Positions 16,226 through 24,993 of a DNA stretch of 64,000 bases are shown here, in pieces (positions within the stretch are counted from its first letter, which is position 1; the number at the start of each line of letters is the position of its first letter). The notes beneath the pieces are model-generated. The model made no database searches. It had not been told where the DNA came from and saw only the letters and a program-made list of their open reading frames with translations. Location: contig NZ_CP107960.1 in the NCBI RefSeq assembly GCF_036077095.1, positions 1,116,001 through 1,180,000 on the forward strand, in the 5' to 3' direction. The position numbers and the translations under genes are program-made. Source of the stretch: Streptomyces sp. NBC_00376 (GTDB taxonomy: Bacteria; Actinomycetota; Actinomycetes; Streptomycetales; Streptomycetaceae).

Positions 16226-18442
16226 CTACGGGTGGACGAGCACCTGGGACAGTGCCACGCGTCCGGTGCCGGACGTCACGATCTTCACCGTGCGGGTGCG
16301 GCTGTCCAGGTCCAGGACGGTCGGGCGCAGTGCCTTCCCACTGACGTGGATCGTTCCGTCGTCCGTGACCACGTCGAAGTCGGCGGTCGTGGACGAGGAG
16401 TTGTTCCAGATCTCGATCTGGCGGATGTGCCGCTCGCCGCCCAGGTCGACCTGCCACCAGGCGCCCGCCTCGGACAGTGTGCGGGTGTCCGTGTTGGTGT
16501 CGCCGTCCAGGGCGAGTGTCGCCCCCGCCGTGCCCTCGGTGGAGGACTGGGTGGCGGTGCCGGTGCGGGCCAGGTCGGCGCGCAGCTGCTCGACCGGACC
16601 GCCGTGGGCTCCTGCCCGGCGCGCGACGGCCAGCGCCTCGGCCGGCAGCCGGTCCAGGCCGGTGAGGTTGTCCGTCATGACCGAGCCGGTGCCGCCGAGG
16701 GCGGGCGCGGCGGTGTCGGTCCAGTTGCCGCGGGCGGTGTTCTGGATGCCGTAGTCCGCCCAGTTCGACACCCACTTGTAGCCGATGCGGGTGATGACGT
16801 TCTTCTCGACGAGGATGTGCGAGGACTGTTCGTCGAGGTAGATGCCGTTGCCGTCGCGCTCGGTGTTCCCGAAGGCGGAACGGTTGATGTAGTTGCCGGA
16901 GACGACCGTGCCCGGCTGCGAGCCCTGGGTGTAGATCGCCCCGCCGTCGTGCTGCGCCTGAGCGACCTCCATGACGTCGGTGATCCGGTTGTCCGTCACC
17001 TTGTTGTCACGCAGGACGGACTTCTGCGACTCGGGCTGGTTCCAGCCCCAGCCGACCGAGATCCCGGAGTACGGGAGGTGGTCCAGGCTGTTGTGGTCGA
17101 CGGTCAGCCCGGCCTCGTACCCGGCCCAGATGCCCACCGAGTCGGTGTACTCGACGCCGGAGCGGGTGATGGTGTTGTACGCGACGGTGTTCCGCTCCCC
17201 CGCGAGCGCCGCCGACGGCATGGGCTCGGTGTCGCCCACGTAGACGGCGCCGGAGGACAGGTCGGTGAAGGACGAGCGGGTCACGGAGCTGTCCTTGGTG
17301 CCCGCTTCGAGGATCGCGCCCGCCCCGCCGAGCCGGTTGAACCGGGCGTTGTCGATGCTGACGCGCTGTCCGCCGCGGACCGTCACCGCGGCGGACGGCT
17401 TGGTGTAGAAGCGGCCGGCGTGGTCGACGGGGCCGGTGGCTCCGGTCAGGGTGAGGCCGGCCTGCATGCCCGCGTAGCCCTCGTCGGTCCCGGGCTGCCG
17501 GTACGCCGCGTACGCGAAGCCGATCCCGCTGACGGTGATGTCATGGGCGCCGTCGACGACGAGCAGCTGTTCGGTGTGCGGGGTGACGGCCCGCGCGTGG
17601 CGCATGTTCTCGCCCTTGCGCGGCAGGTAGGTGACGGTGCGGTCCTTCGAGTTCCAGACGAACTCGCCAGGCTGGTCGAGAAGTTCGGGGGCGTTCTCGA
17701 AGAAGGCGACGCCGCTGTAGCGGGTGGAGTCGACCGTGGTGGAGTCCCAGGCGGGGCCGGTGCGGTTCGTGCCGCTCGCCGAGTTGGTCCAGCAGGGCCG
17801 GGCGAAGGTCATGACATCGCCGTTCACGGCCGTGATCCGGCAGTGGTAGTTGCGCCAGCGGACCCGGATGACGGCTTCGGCGTCGGTGGGACGCTGCCAG
17901 TCGGCGATGCCCGTGGCGACCGCACCGGTCATGCCGGTCTTCGTGGCGTCGCAGGTGCTCGCCGCGCAGGCCTCGCCGCGGGCGCGGGTGGCACGCCTGC
18001 CGTCGACGAAGAGCTGGCGCGGGGTGACGCCGGACGGGACCTCGGCGGTCCAGGTGCCGTCGGTGTTCTGCTGCCAGCCGGTGATGTCCTGTCCGCCGGA
18101 GAGGACGGGGCGGGCGCCGGGCGCCGCGCTCCAGGTGACGGTGTGGCCGTCCTTCCCGGAGTCGGCGGCGCCGAGCCGCAGGGGCTGGTCGAGCTGGTAC
18201 GTGCCGTTCTTCAGGAGTACGCGGACGTCGTGGCCGGCGTCGGTGCGGGCCCGGTCGCGGGCGCCCTCGGGGGTGCAGGGGCGGGCGACCGTACAGGAGG
18301 TGCCGTGTCCGTCCGGGGCCGCGTACAGGGTGCGGGCACCGGGTGCGGCCTGGGCGGTGGGGGCGACGAGCAGTGCGGCCAGGAAGGCGGCGGAGGCGGC
18401 AGCGGCGATTCCTCGTACGACGTTCAGGGAGTGGCGGTTCAC
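16226..18442 (-). CDS. Secreted right-handed beta-helix protein with C-terminal discoidin-like domain
   Basis: The 738-residue protein begins at GTG 18442, which overlaps the stop of the M1 peptidase gene (GTGA). A signal peptide ends at about TAQAAPG. The next region (YAAPDGHGTSC, ARPCTPEGARDRAR, LKNGTYQL) is typical of the N-terminus of actinobacterial parallel beta-helix proteins. Beta-helix turns follow over about 270-560 (NTVAYNTITRSG, LDHLPYSGISVGWGW, DGGAIYTQGSQPG, GIYLDEQSSHILVEKN). The C-terminal 130 residues (ATQSSTEGTAGATLALDGDTNT, WWQVDLGG, IRQIEIWNN) are an F5/8-type carbohydrate-binding fold. The likely role is a glycan lyase or hydrolase; the class cannot be fixed from sequence. 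Confidence 0.88.
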   Translation of the reverse strand: MNRHSLNVVRGIAAAASAAFLAALLVAPTAQAAPGARTLYAAPDGHGTSCTVARPCTPEGARDRARTDAGHDVRVLLKNGTYQLDQPLRLGAADSGKDGHTVTWSAAPGARPVLSGGQDITGWQQNTDGTWTAEVPSGVTPRQLFVDGRRATRARGEACAASTCDATKTGMTGAVATGIADWQRPTDAEAVIRVRWRNYHCRITAVNGDVMTFARPCWTNSASGTNRTGPAWDSTTVDSTRYSGVAFFENAPELLDQPGEFVWNSKDRTVTYLPRKGENMRHARAVTPHTEQLLVVDGAHDITVSGIGFAYAAYRQPGTDEGYAGMQAGLTLTGATGPVDHAGRFYTKPSAAVTVRGGQRVSIDNARFNRLGGAGAILEAGTKDSSVTRSSFTDLSSGAVYVGDTEPMPSAALAGERNTVAYNTITRSGVEYTDSVGIWAGYEAGLTVDHNSLDHLPYSGISVGWGWNQPESQKSVLRDNKVTDNRITDVMEVAQAQHDGGAIYTQGSQPGTVVSGNYINRSAFGNTERDGNGIYLDEQSSHILVEKNVITRIGYKWVSNWADYGIQNTARGNWTDTAAPALGGTGSVMTDNLTGLDRLPAEALAVARRAGAHGGPVEQLRADLARTGTATQSSTEGTAGATLALDGDTNTDTRTLSEAGAWWQVDLGGERHIRQIEIWNNSSSTTADFDVVTDDGTIHVSGKALRPTVLDLDSRTRTVKIVTSGTGRVALSQVLVHP

Positions 18443-19905
18443 GCGGTGGCCTTCCAGTCGGGGTGGCCGGGCATGGGCGGGTTCACGGCTCCGAAGAGCC
18501 AGTCGCGCAGGAACGGGTCGAGGGACTTGTCGCCGGTGACGTCGACGGTGTGCCGGATGAAGGCCTCGCTGGTGTACGTGGAGTCCTTGAAGCGCTTCAC
18601 CCACTCGCGCATGACCCGGTCGAACTTCCGTTGACCGATCCGGAGGCTGAGGGCGTACAGGACGAGGGCGCCGCCGTCGTAGATGTTGGTGCCGCCGAGC
18701 GCCTTGGGCAGTCCGGGCGGGCCGTCGGCGGCGCGGACCGCGTCGAGCTTCTCGTACGTCGCCTTCATCTTGTCCTCGAAGACCGACCAGCCGCGCTCCT
18801 CGCCGTACAGACCGGCGTAGTACACGGCGGGGCCCTCGTTGAGCCATGCCTGCTGCCAGTCGTCGGGGGTGACGGAGTCGCCGAACCACTGGTGGACCAG
18901 TTCGTGGACCATCGTGGTCTCGTAGCCGGGCTGGCCGTTGGCGTTGAGCTTGAACCAGTTGGTGGAGAACAGGGAGAGGGTCTGGTTCTCCAGGGCGTCG
19001 GTGTAGCCGTCGTAGATGTGCACGCCGTAGACGGAGAACGGGTAGCGGCCGAACTTGGCCTCCAGCCACGCCAGATGGTCTGCGGTACGGGCGACGATCG
19101 GCCCGTACTTGTCCTCCTGGCCCTGGGGGACGATGTGGCGCAGCGGGAGTCCGCGGTGGCTGGTGCCGTAGAGGTAGGTGCCCTTGACGACGGCGATGCC
19201 GATGAGTTCGGTCGCCATGCGCTCGCGCAGGGCGAAGTGCCAGACGGTGGAGCCGTCGCTGCGCGGGGTCTTGTGGAGGAGCTCGCCGTTGGCGGCGGCG
19301 ACATAGCCCTGCGGGGCGCTGATGTGGAAGGTCCACGTCGCCTTGTCGGACGGGGTGTCGTTGCAGGGCAGGAAGGTGTCGGCACGGGAGGACTGGGCGG
19401 CGGAGGCGAAGCCGCCGTCCGTGCCGAACTTCCAGCCGGTCAGGCCGAGTCGGGGTGCCTTGCCGTTGCCCCGGTAGCGGACCTCGGCGGTGAACGCCTG
19501 GCCGTTGTGGAGCGGTCGGTCGGGAGTGACGGTGAGTTCCTGCCCGCTCTTGCCGGGCGCGAGCGCCCAGGTCGCGGGGCGGCCGGCGACGGTGACGGAG
19601 TCGATGGTGTGGCCGTCGGTGTCCAGGTTGAACGCGGAGAGGTCCTGGGTGGCCTTGGCGTTGATCCGCACCACGGCGGTGAAGTCGTAGGTGACCGGGG
19701 TGAAGTCGAAGGTCAGGTCGTAGTGGACGACCTGGTAGCCGCCGTTGCCGAGGGTCGGGAAGAGCGGGTCGCCGACGCCGTCGGAGCCTGGCTTCGGGTC
19801 GAAGCCGTGCGGCTGTGCGAGGGCGGTCGAACCGAGTGCGGGTACGGCGACGGCTGCGGCGACCGCCGCACCGCCGAGCTTCAGGGCCGAGCGTCGCGTC
19901 GTCAC
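18439..19905 (-). CDS. Secreted M1 family metallopeptidase
   Basis: The 488-residue protein starts at GTG 19905, overlapping the stop of the binding-protein gene (GTGA). Its N-terminus VTTRRSALKLGGAAVAAAV is a twin-arginine signal. The catalytic part shows the M1 zinc site HELVHQWFGD (HExxH) with the distal glutamate in WLNEGPAVYYAG about 20 residues later. The substrate motif is QSSRADTFLPCND rather than GAMEN; ENQTLSLFS takes its place. It lacks the large C-terminal helical domain of aminopeptidase N, as do many secreted actinobacterial members. It probably trims peptides outside the cell. Coupling to an ABC sugar-binding protein and a glycan enzyme suggests glycoprotein or peptidoglycan-like substrates. 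Confidence 0.92.
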   Translation of the reverse strand: MTTRRSALKLGGAAVAAAVAVPALGSTALAQPHGFDPKPGSDGVGDPLFPTLGNGGYQVVHYDLTFDFTPVTYDFTAVVRINAKATQDLSAFNLDTDGHTIDSVTVAGRPATWALAPGKSGQELTVTPDRPLHNGQAFTAEVRYRGNGKAPRLGLTGWKFGTDGGFASAAQSSRADTFLPCNDTPSDKATWTFHISAPQGYVAAANGELLHKTPRSDGSTVWHFALRERMATELIGIAVVKGTYLYGTSHRGLPLRHIVPQGQEDKYGPIVARTADHLAWLEAKFGRYPFSVYGVHIYDGYTDALENQTLSLFSTNWFKLNANGQPGYETTMVHELVHQWFGDSVTPDDWQQAWLNEGPAVYYAGLYGEERGWSVFEDKMKATYEKLDAVRAADGPPGLPKALGGTNIYDGGALVLYALSLRIGQRKFDRVMREWVKRFKDSTYTSEAFIRHTVDVTGDKSLDPFLRDWLFGAVNPPMPGHPDWKATA

Positions 19906-21575
19906 TTCTTCCCCTTCTGGAAGGCTTCCTCGAACTCGCCGCGGGCCTGCTCGCCGCCCTTGGCCAGGTAGTCCTTGAGGAGCTGGTCGTAGGCGGACAT
20001 GGGCTTGCGGCCGGCGATGATGTCCTTCAGCCCGTCGCCCTTCAGCGTGTTGAGGCTGCCGGTGCCCTTGGAGTCCCAGGTGGGCGAGGAGTACTGAAGC
20101 ACCGGGTCCGGCACCAGCATCGGGATCATCTTGCTGAAGGTGTCGTGGACGTGCCGGACACCCTGCTCCGAGTCGGCGCTGAAGATGGCCGGGACGGCGG
20201 AGGCCATGAACTTCCAGGGCACGGTGACGTCCTGGGTGCCCTGCTTGGTGAGCGCCGGGTTGCCCTTGGCGTCGCGGGTGAAGTCCTTGCCCTCCACGCC
20301 GTAGTTGATGAGCGTGTACTCCTGGCTGCCGAACGGGGACGCGGCGAAGTCGGCGAGGGCCAGGATCTCCTTGACGCGGTCCCCGGACGCCTTCTTGATG
20401 TGGGTGTTCTGGAGCGAGACGTTGTCCATCCAGGCGACGGCGTCCTTGCCGACCGGCACGAACGGGCGCGGGTCGTACTTCTTGTCGATCGCCTTCATGG
20501 CGGCGACGTAACCGACTCCGGGCGCCAGGTAGCTGGGCATGCCGTCGAGGACGTAGGCGCCCTTGCCGTTCTTGAACATGTCCGTGTACTGGGCCTTCTG
20601 CGCCCCGGACATCTGGAGGGTGCCCGGGTAGTAGCAGCCGGCCTTGTACAGCAGCCGGGCGGTCTCCACCGCCTTGCGGTACTCCGGGGTCTCCAGGTCC
20701 AGGGTGAACTTGCCGGTCTTCTCGTCCAGCCGCCAGATGCTGGGCGCCCCCGCGGACATGGCGAGCATGCTGGTGGCGCCCGCGATGATGGCGTACTGGT
20801 CCTTCTTGGGCCGGGTCAGTTCCTTGCAGACCTCGACGAGACGGTCGAGGTCGGTGATCTGGTCCAGGCTGGTGACGCCGACTTCCTCGAACAGGTCGTG
20901 GCGGTAGAAGCCCGCGCCACCGGTGCCGGTCCTGGCGATCGGGATGCCGTAGAGCTTCCCGCCGAAGATCGCGGCCTGCCAGGCGGCCTTCGGGATCGCC
21001 GCCAGGTTCGGGTAGTTCTTGACCTTGTCCCCGGCGAGGTACGGGGTCAGATCGGCACACTTGGCCTGGAGGAAGGCGGCCTTGTTGTCGACGCCTCCGG
21101 TCTCGGGATACATGAAGATGTCGGGCAGGCTGTCGCTGGCGACCATGGTGGAGAACTTGGTGCCGTAGTCGTCGGCGGGGACGGCGGTGATGTTCACCTG
21201 GCCGCCGAGAAGCTTCTCGATCTCCTGCCAGGCGGCGTTGCTGCCGCGCGAGGGAGGCGGCGGGGAGAAGGTCTCCATCGTCGCGCTGATCGGCTTCGCC
21301 CCCTTGAGCGGGGTGCCCTTCGTGGCGCGCAGCGGCTTGGCCGGGTAGCTGAAGTAGCCCTGCGGAACGCCGGCCGCGGTGCCCGCCAGGTCGGGGTTGA
21401 GGCCGATGTTGCGAACCGCGGTGCTGGGCAGCAACGAGGCGCTCTTGGCCTCTGCCTTCGCGGTCGTGCCGCCGTCGCCGCAGGCGGCGAGCAGCGGGGC
21501 GGCGGCCAGTCCCAGACCGACGCCCGCACCCATGCGGAACAGCGCTCTGCGGTTGATGGGGGTGGAGCTCGACAC
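19902..21575 (-). CDS. ABC transporter substrate-binding lipoprotein (LplA/LipO type)
   Basis: The 557-residue protein starts with a twin-arginine signal that ends in a lipobox (NRRALFRMGAG...LLAAC), so it is probably a Tat-exported lipoprotein. The length and body (SDSLPDIFMYPETGG, LYGIPIARTG, ETPEYRKAVETARLLY) match the large extracellular family-1 binding proteins that partner LplB/YtcP permeases. Those import oligosaccharides, often from plant or host glycans (rhamnogalacturonan, unsaturated glucuronyl sugars). It follows the two permease genes by 72 bases, and its stop overlaps the start of an M1 peptidase gene. No ATPase gene is present; such systems usually use a shared ATPase such as MsiK. 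Confidence 0.93.
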   Translation of the reverse strand: MSSSTPINRRALFRMGAGVGLGLAAAPLLAACGDGGTTAKAEAKSASLLPSTAVRNIGLNPDLAGTAAGVPQGYFSYPAKPLRATKGTPLKGAKPISATMETFSPPPPSRGSNAAWQEIEKLLGGQVNITAVPADDYGTKFSTMVASDSLPDIFMYPETGGVDNKAAFLQAKCADLTPYLAGDKVKNYPNLAAIPKAAWQAAIFGGKLYGIPIARTGTGGAGFYRHDLFEEVGVTSLDQITDLDRLVEVCKELTRPKKDQYAIIAGATSMLAMSAGAPSIWRLDEKTGKFTLDLETPEYRKAVETARLLYKAGCYYPGTLQMSGAQKAQYTDMFKNGKGAYVLDGMPSYLAPGVGYVAAMKAIDKKYDPRPFVPVGKDAVAWMDNVSLQNTHIKKASGDRVKEILALADFAASPFGSQEYTLINYGVEGKDFTRDAKGNPALTKQGTQDVTVPWKFMASAVPAIFSADSEQGVRHVHDTFSKMIPMLVPDPVLQYSSPTWDSKGTGSLNTLKGDGLKDIIAGRKPMSAYDQLLKDYLAKGGEQARGEFEEAFQKGKK

Positions 21576-21647
21576 CTGAATCTCCTTGAGAGAGGGGAAG
21601 GAAGGAGTGGGGGGCGGCGGTTGTGCTCAGAGCCGTCGGGCGGTTTT

Positions 21648-22604
21648 TCAGCCCTTGACGGCGCCGGTGAGCACGCCCTTGGTGAAGTAGCGCTGGAGGA
21701 ACGGGTAGACGCAGAGGATCGGTACGACGGCGATCACCAGGACCGCCATCTGCACGGCCTGCTGCGGGGCGAGCACCTCGCCGGCGGAGGCGGCGTTCAG
21801 GCTCTGGCCCTGGAGCACGTAGGTGCGCAGCACCATCGGCAGCGGCCATTTGTCGGAGTCGTTGAGGTACAGGAGCGCGTTGAAGAAGGCGTTCCAGTAC
21901 GTCACCGCGTAGAAGAGGCTGATCACGGCGAGGACGGCCTTGGACAGCGGCAGGACGATCCGCACCAGCACTCGGAAGTCGCCCGCGCCGTCGACCTTCG
22001 CCGCGTCGTACAGCTCCTCGGGCAGGTTCATGAAGAAGGAGCGCAGGACGACCAGGTTGAACGCGCTGACCAGGGTGGGCATGACGAGCGCCGCGTAGGT
22101 GTCGTACAGGCCGAGCCCCTTGACCAGCAGGAAGTTCGGGATGATGCCCGCGTTGAAGAGCATCGTGAACAGGGCCGTCATCAGGATGAAGCGGGAGCCG
22201 GTGACGTCGCGGCGGGAGAGTCCGTACGCCATGCCGACGGTGACCAGGAGGCTGGCGAGGGTGCCGAGGACCGTGATGCCCACGGAGACGATCAGCGCGC
22301 GGGTGACGACTCCGCCGGTGAAGATGGTGCGGTAGGCGTCCAGGGTGGGGTGGTCCGGCCACAGGACGAGACCGGAGCTCTTGATGATGTCGGTCTGCGA
22401 GGCGAAGCTCGTGCCGATGACGCCGACCAGCGGGTAGGCGACGGCGAGGACGACCACGACGATGGCTATCGCCTTGGCGGTCTGCCCGATGCGGGTCGGC
22501 CGTTCCATCCACGGGGGCCGGCCGTCGGACTTCCCGGCGGGTGCGGGGCGGGGCGCCGGTGCGGTGGATTCCGTCGTGGCGCGCGTCTTCTCAGCGGTCA
22601 GCAC
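21648..22604 (-). CDS. Carbohydrate ABC transporter permease (YtcP/LplC type)
   Basis: The 318-residue protein has a disordered N-terminus of about 35 residues and then six membrane segments starting at IAIVVVVLAVAYPLVGVIG. The EAA loop contains DAAKVDGAGDFRVLVRIVLPLS. It ends with YFTKGVLTGAVKG, a tail typical of the YtcP/LplC group. It forms a heterodimer with the LplB-type permease, whose gene overlaps its start by 14 bases. Confidence 0.94.
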   Translation of the reverse strand: MLTAEKTRATTESTAPAPRPAPAGKSDGRPPWMERPTRIGQTAKAIAIVVVVLAVAYPLVGVIGTSFASQTDIIKSSGLVLWPDHPTLDAYRTIFTGGVVTRALIVSVGITVLGTLASLLVTVGMAYGLSRRDVTGSRFILMTALFTMLFNAGIIPNFLLVKGLGLYDTYAALVMPTLVSAFNLVVLRSFFMNLPEELYDAAKVDGAGDFRVLVRIVLPLSKAVLAVISLFYAVTYWNAFFNALLYLNDSDKWPLPMVLRTYVLQGQSLNAASAGEVLAPQQAVQMAVLVIAVVPILCVYPFLQRYFTKGVLTGAVKG

Positions 22605-23604
22605 CGCGGTACACCCCTTCGTGGCCGAGTCGGTGGGCGAACTTGTTCGCGCCCAGGACGAGTGCGGTGCCGATGACCGCCTTGACGAGTCCGACGGCGG
22701 CGGCTACGCCCCAGTCGTTGTCCTTGATGCCGTGGTAGTAGACGTAGGTGTCGAGGACCTCACCGGCGTCCGGGCCGACCGCGTCGCGCTGGAGCAGGAT
22801 CTGCTCGAAGCCGACGGAGAGGATCTGCCCGAGGTTGAGGATCAGCAGCAGGATGAGTACGGGGGCGATGCCCGGCAGGGTCACGTGCCACAGGCGGCGG
22901 CGCGGTCCGGCACCGTCGATGGCGGCGGCCTCGTACTGCTGCTTGTCGATGTTCAGCAGCGCGGCGAGGATGATGATCGTGCCCCAGCCGGCGTCCTTCC
23001 AGGCCACCTGGAGGGTCAGCAGCCAGGGGAAGGCGTCGGGGTCGCTCATCATGTCGTAGCGCGGCAGCCCCATTCCGCCCAGGACGTCGGGCAGGAGCCC
23101 GGCACCGCCCAGGATCTGCTGGAAGATCGAGACGATGATGACCCAGCCGATGAAGTGCGGCAGATAGACGACGCTCTGCACGAAGCGCCTGATCCGGTCG
23201 CTGGCGATGCTGTTGAGCAGCAGCGCCAGGGCGATCGGGATCGGGAAGAAGAACACCAGCTGGACGAGGGCGATCTCCAGGGTGTTGAACGTCGCGGACC
23301 AGAAGGCCGGCTCGCTGAACGCCGCGGTGAAGTTGGCGAACCCCACCCAGACGCTGTGCATGTAGCCGAGGTACGGCTGGTAGTCCTGGAACGCCACGAC
23401 ATAGCCGAGCAGCGGTACGTAGTGGAAGACGATGAAGTACAGCAGGCCGGGCAGGGTGAGCAGCAGCATCACCCGGTCCCGCTTGATCCGCTGCCAGAGG
23501 CTCAGCCGGCGCTGTGCGACAACGGCCCCGGCAGCGGGCGGGGAGGGTGCTTCAGCCTTCTGCCGCCGCTTTTCCCGCGGCAACGGGGGTGCTGTTTCAG
23601 CCAT
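22591..23604 (-). CDS. Carbohydrate ABC transporter permease (LplB type)
   Basis: The protein has 337 residues from ATG 23604. It has a hydrophilic N-terminus, then MLLLTLPGLLYFIVFHYVPL, the hallmark first membrane segment of LplB-type permeases. VAFQDYQPYLG follows, and the EAA loop lies around YEAAAIDGAGPRRRLWHVTLPG. It is the first gene of the operon permease, permease, binding protein, M1 peptidase, beta-helix protein. A LacI-type operator core lies 54 bases upstream at 23658-23673. The frame is open far upstream, but coding bias starts at this ATG. Confidence 0.94.
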   Translation of the reverse strand: MAETAPPLPREKRRQKAEAPSPPAAGAVVAQRRLSLWQRIKRDRVMLLLTLPGLLYFIVFHYVPLLGYVVAFQDYQPYLGYMHSVWVGFANFTAAFSEPAFWSATFNTLEIALVQLVFFFPIPIALALLLNSIASDRIRRFVQSVVYLPHFIGWVIIVSIFQQILGGAGLLPDVLGGMGLPRYDMMSDPDAFPWLLTLQVAWKDAGWGTIIILAALLNIDKQQYEAAAIDGAGPRRRLWHVTLPGIAPVLILLLILNLGQILSVGFEQILLQRDAVGPDAGEVLDTYVYYHGIKDNDWGVAAAVGLVKAVIGTALVLGANKFAHRLGHEGVYRGADR

Positions 23605-23657
23605 GGTGCGTCCTGTTCGGCTGGTGTGGCGCGTGGTGGGCCTTCTGGGGCCGCAAG

Positions 23658-23673
23658 TTAGTAAGCGGTTAAC
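23658..23673. promoter_or_regulatory. LacI-type operator TTAGTAAGCGGTTAAC (site A)
   Basis: The sequence contains the pseudo-palindrome TAAGCGGTTA with outer TAA/TTA halves around a central CG. On the other strand its core AACCGCTTAC is repeated exactly at 26165-26174, before the M60 peptidase gene. Between the two sites lies a LacI-family gene. The site is 54 bases upstream of the LplB gene, in the right place for a repressor of the import operon. Confidence 0.72.
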
Positions 23674-23860
23674 CCAAGCGTCAAGAGATCCAGGAAAAAG
23701 TCGTTGAGTCGCGATGCCCCGGTGGCCGAATCCGTCACCTCGAACCAGTAAATATGCTAGTGAATTGGACAGTTGAGGCTGGAGAGAGCTTGACGGTCGG
23801 CCATCACGCTCCTTAGCGTGCCGGTCATTCCATAGAACGCGATTACTGTCCGGAGGCAGG

Positions 23861-24931
23861 GTGCGAACCACCGAAGAGGCACCGGCGCATTCCGGTAGCG
23901 ATGCCGCGGCACCGTCCCCGCGACGGCCGCGCACGCTCCTGGTCATGAGCCCCGGACTGCTGGACGATGTCTTTCCGCCACCGGTGCGGGCCCGTCTGGA
24001 GGAGACCGCCGAGCTGCTAAATCCTTCCGTGATCAGCGAGTTCGACTCCCCGGAGGCCTCGGCGGCACTTCGTGGCGCCGAGGTCCTGCTCACCGGCTGG
24101 GGCTGCCCGCCCGTCGATGCCGCGCTGCTGGACCGGGCGCCCGCGCTGCGGGCCGTGATCCATGCGGCCGGCACGGTGAAAACGTTTCTGTCCCCGGTTG
24201 CGTTCGATCGCGGGATCGTCGTCTCGTCGGCCGCCGCCGCCAACGCCGTACCCGTCGCCGAGTACACCCTGGCGGCGATCATCATGGGCGCCAAGCGGGT
24301 CTTCCCGCTGGCCGGGCTCTTCCGCACCCGGCGCACCCACCGCACCGGCGCCGACCTCGACCGCCAGCACTGGCTCGGCACGCACGGGCTGACCATCGGC
24401 GTCGTCGGGGCCTCCCGGATCGGCCGGCGGGTCATCGAACTCCTGCGGGTCCTCGACGTGGAGGTGCTGCTCTACGACCCCTATGTCAGTGCGGCCGAGG
24501 CGGAACTGCTCGGCGTCACCCCGACCGACCTCGACACCCTGGTGGCGACCAGCGACGTGGTGACCGTCCACGCCCCCGACACCCCGGAGACCCGCGGCAT
24601 CATCGACGCCCGCAGGATCGGCCTGATGCGCCCCGGCACCCTGCTCGTCAACACCTCGCGCGGCCCGCTGGTGGACACCGAGGCGCTGACCGCGCACCTG
24701 GTCAGCGGGCGGCTGGACGCGGTCCTCGACGTGACTTCGCCCGAGCCACTGCCGGACGGCCACCCCCTGTGGGACCTGCCGAACGTCTTCCTCACCCCGC
24801 ACCTGGCCGGCGCCCAGGGCAACGAGGTCGGCCGACTGGGAGCACTCGCGGTCGACGAACTGGTCCGGTACGCGCAAGGCACACCGTTCGACCACCCTGT
24901 GCAACGGGCCGATCTGGGGAGGATCGCGTGA
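23861..24931 (+). CDS. D-isomer-specific 2-hydroxyacid dehydrogenase
   Basis: The 356-residue protein begins at GTG 23861 after GGAGG. The Rossmann segment reads TIGVVGASRIGRRVIELL (normally GxGxxG; here GASRIG). The catalytic arginine is in VNTSRGPLVDTEAL, the glutamate in the SPEPLPDGHPLW context, and the histidine in LTPHLAGAQG. It should reduce or oxidise a 2-keto/2-hydroxy acid with NAD(P) in the cytoplasm. It is divergent from the importer operon and 62 bases before a LacI gene, so a role in breakdown of the imported sugar acid, such as a keto-deoxy or uronate derivative, is plausible but inferred. Confidence 0.92.
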   Translation: MRTTEEAPAHSGSDAAAPSPRRPRTLLVMSPGLLDDVFPPPVRARLEETAELLNPSVISEFDSPEASAALRGAEVLLTGWGCPPVDAALLDRAPALRAVIHAAGTVKTFLSPVAFDRGIVVSSAAAANAVPVAEYTLAAIIMGAKRVFPLAGLFRTRRTHRTGADLDRQHWLGTHGLTIGVVGASRIGRRVIELLRVLDVEVLLYDPYVSAAEAELLGVTPTDLDTLVATSDVVTVHAPDTPETRGIIDARRIGLMRPGTLLVNTSRGPLVDTEALTAHLVSGRLDAVLDVTSPEPLPDGHPLWDLPNVFLTPHLAGAQGNEVGRLGALAVDELVRYAQGTPFDHPVQRADLGRIA

Positions 24932-24993
24932 GCCCCTCCCCCGCACAGGCTCTAGGCTCGTCGTCACACAACAGCCACCAGGGGGTGAGCCGG

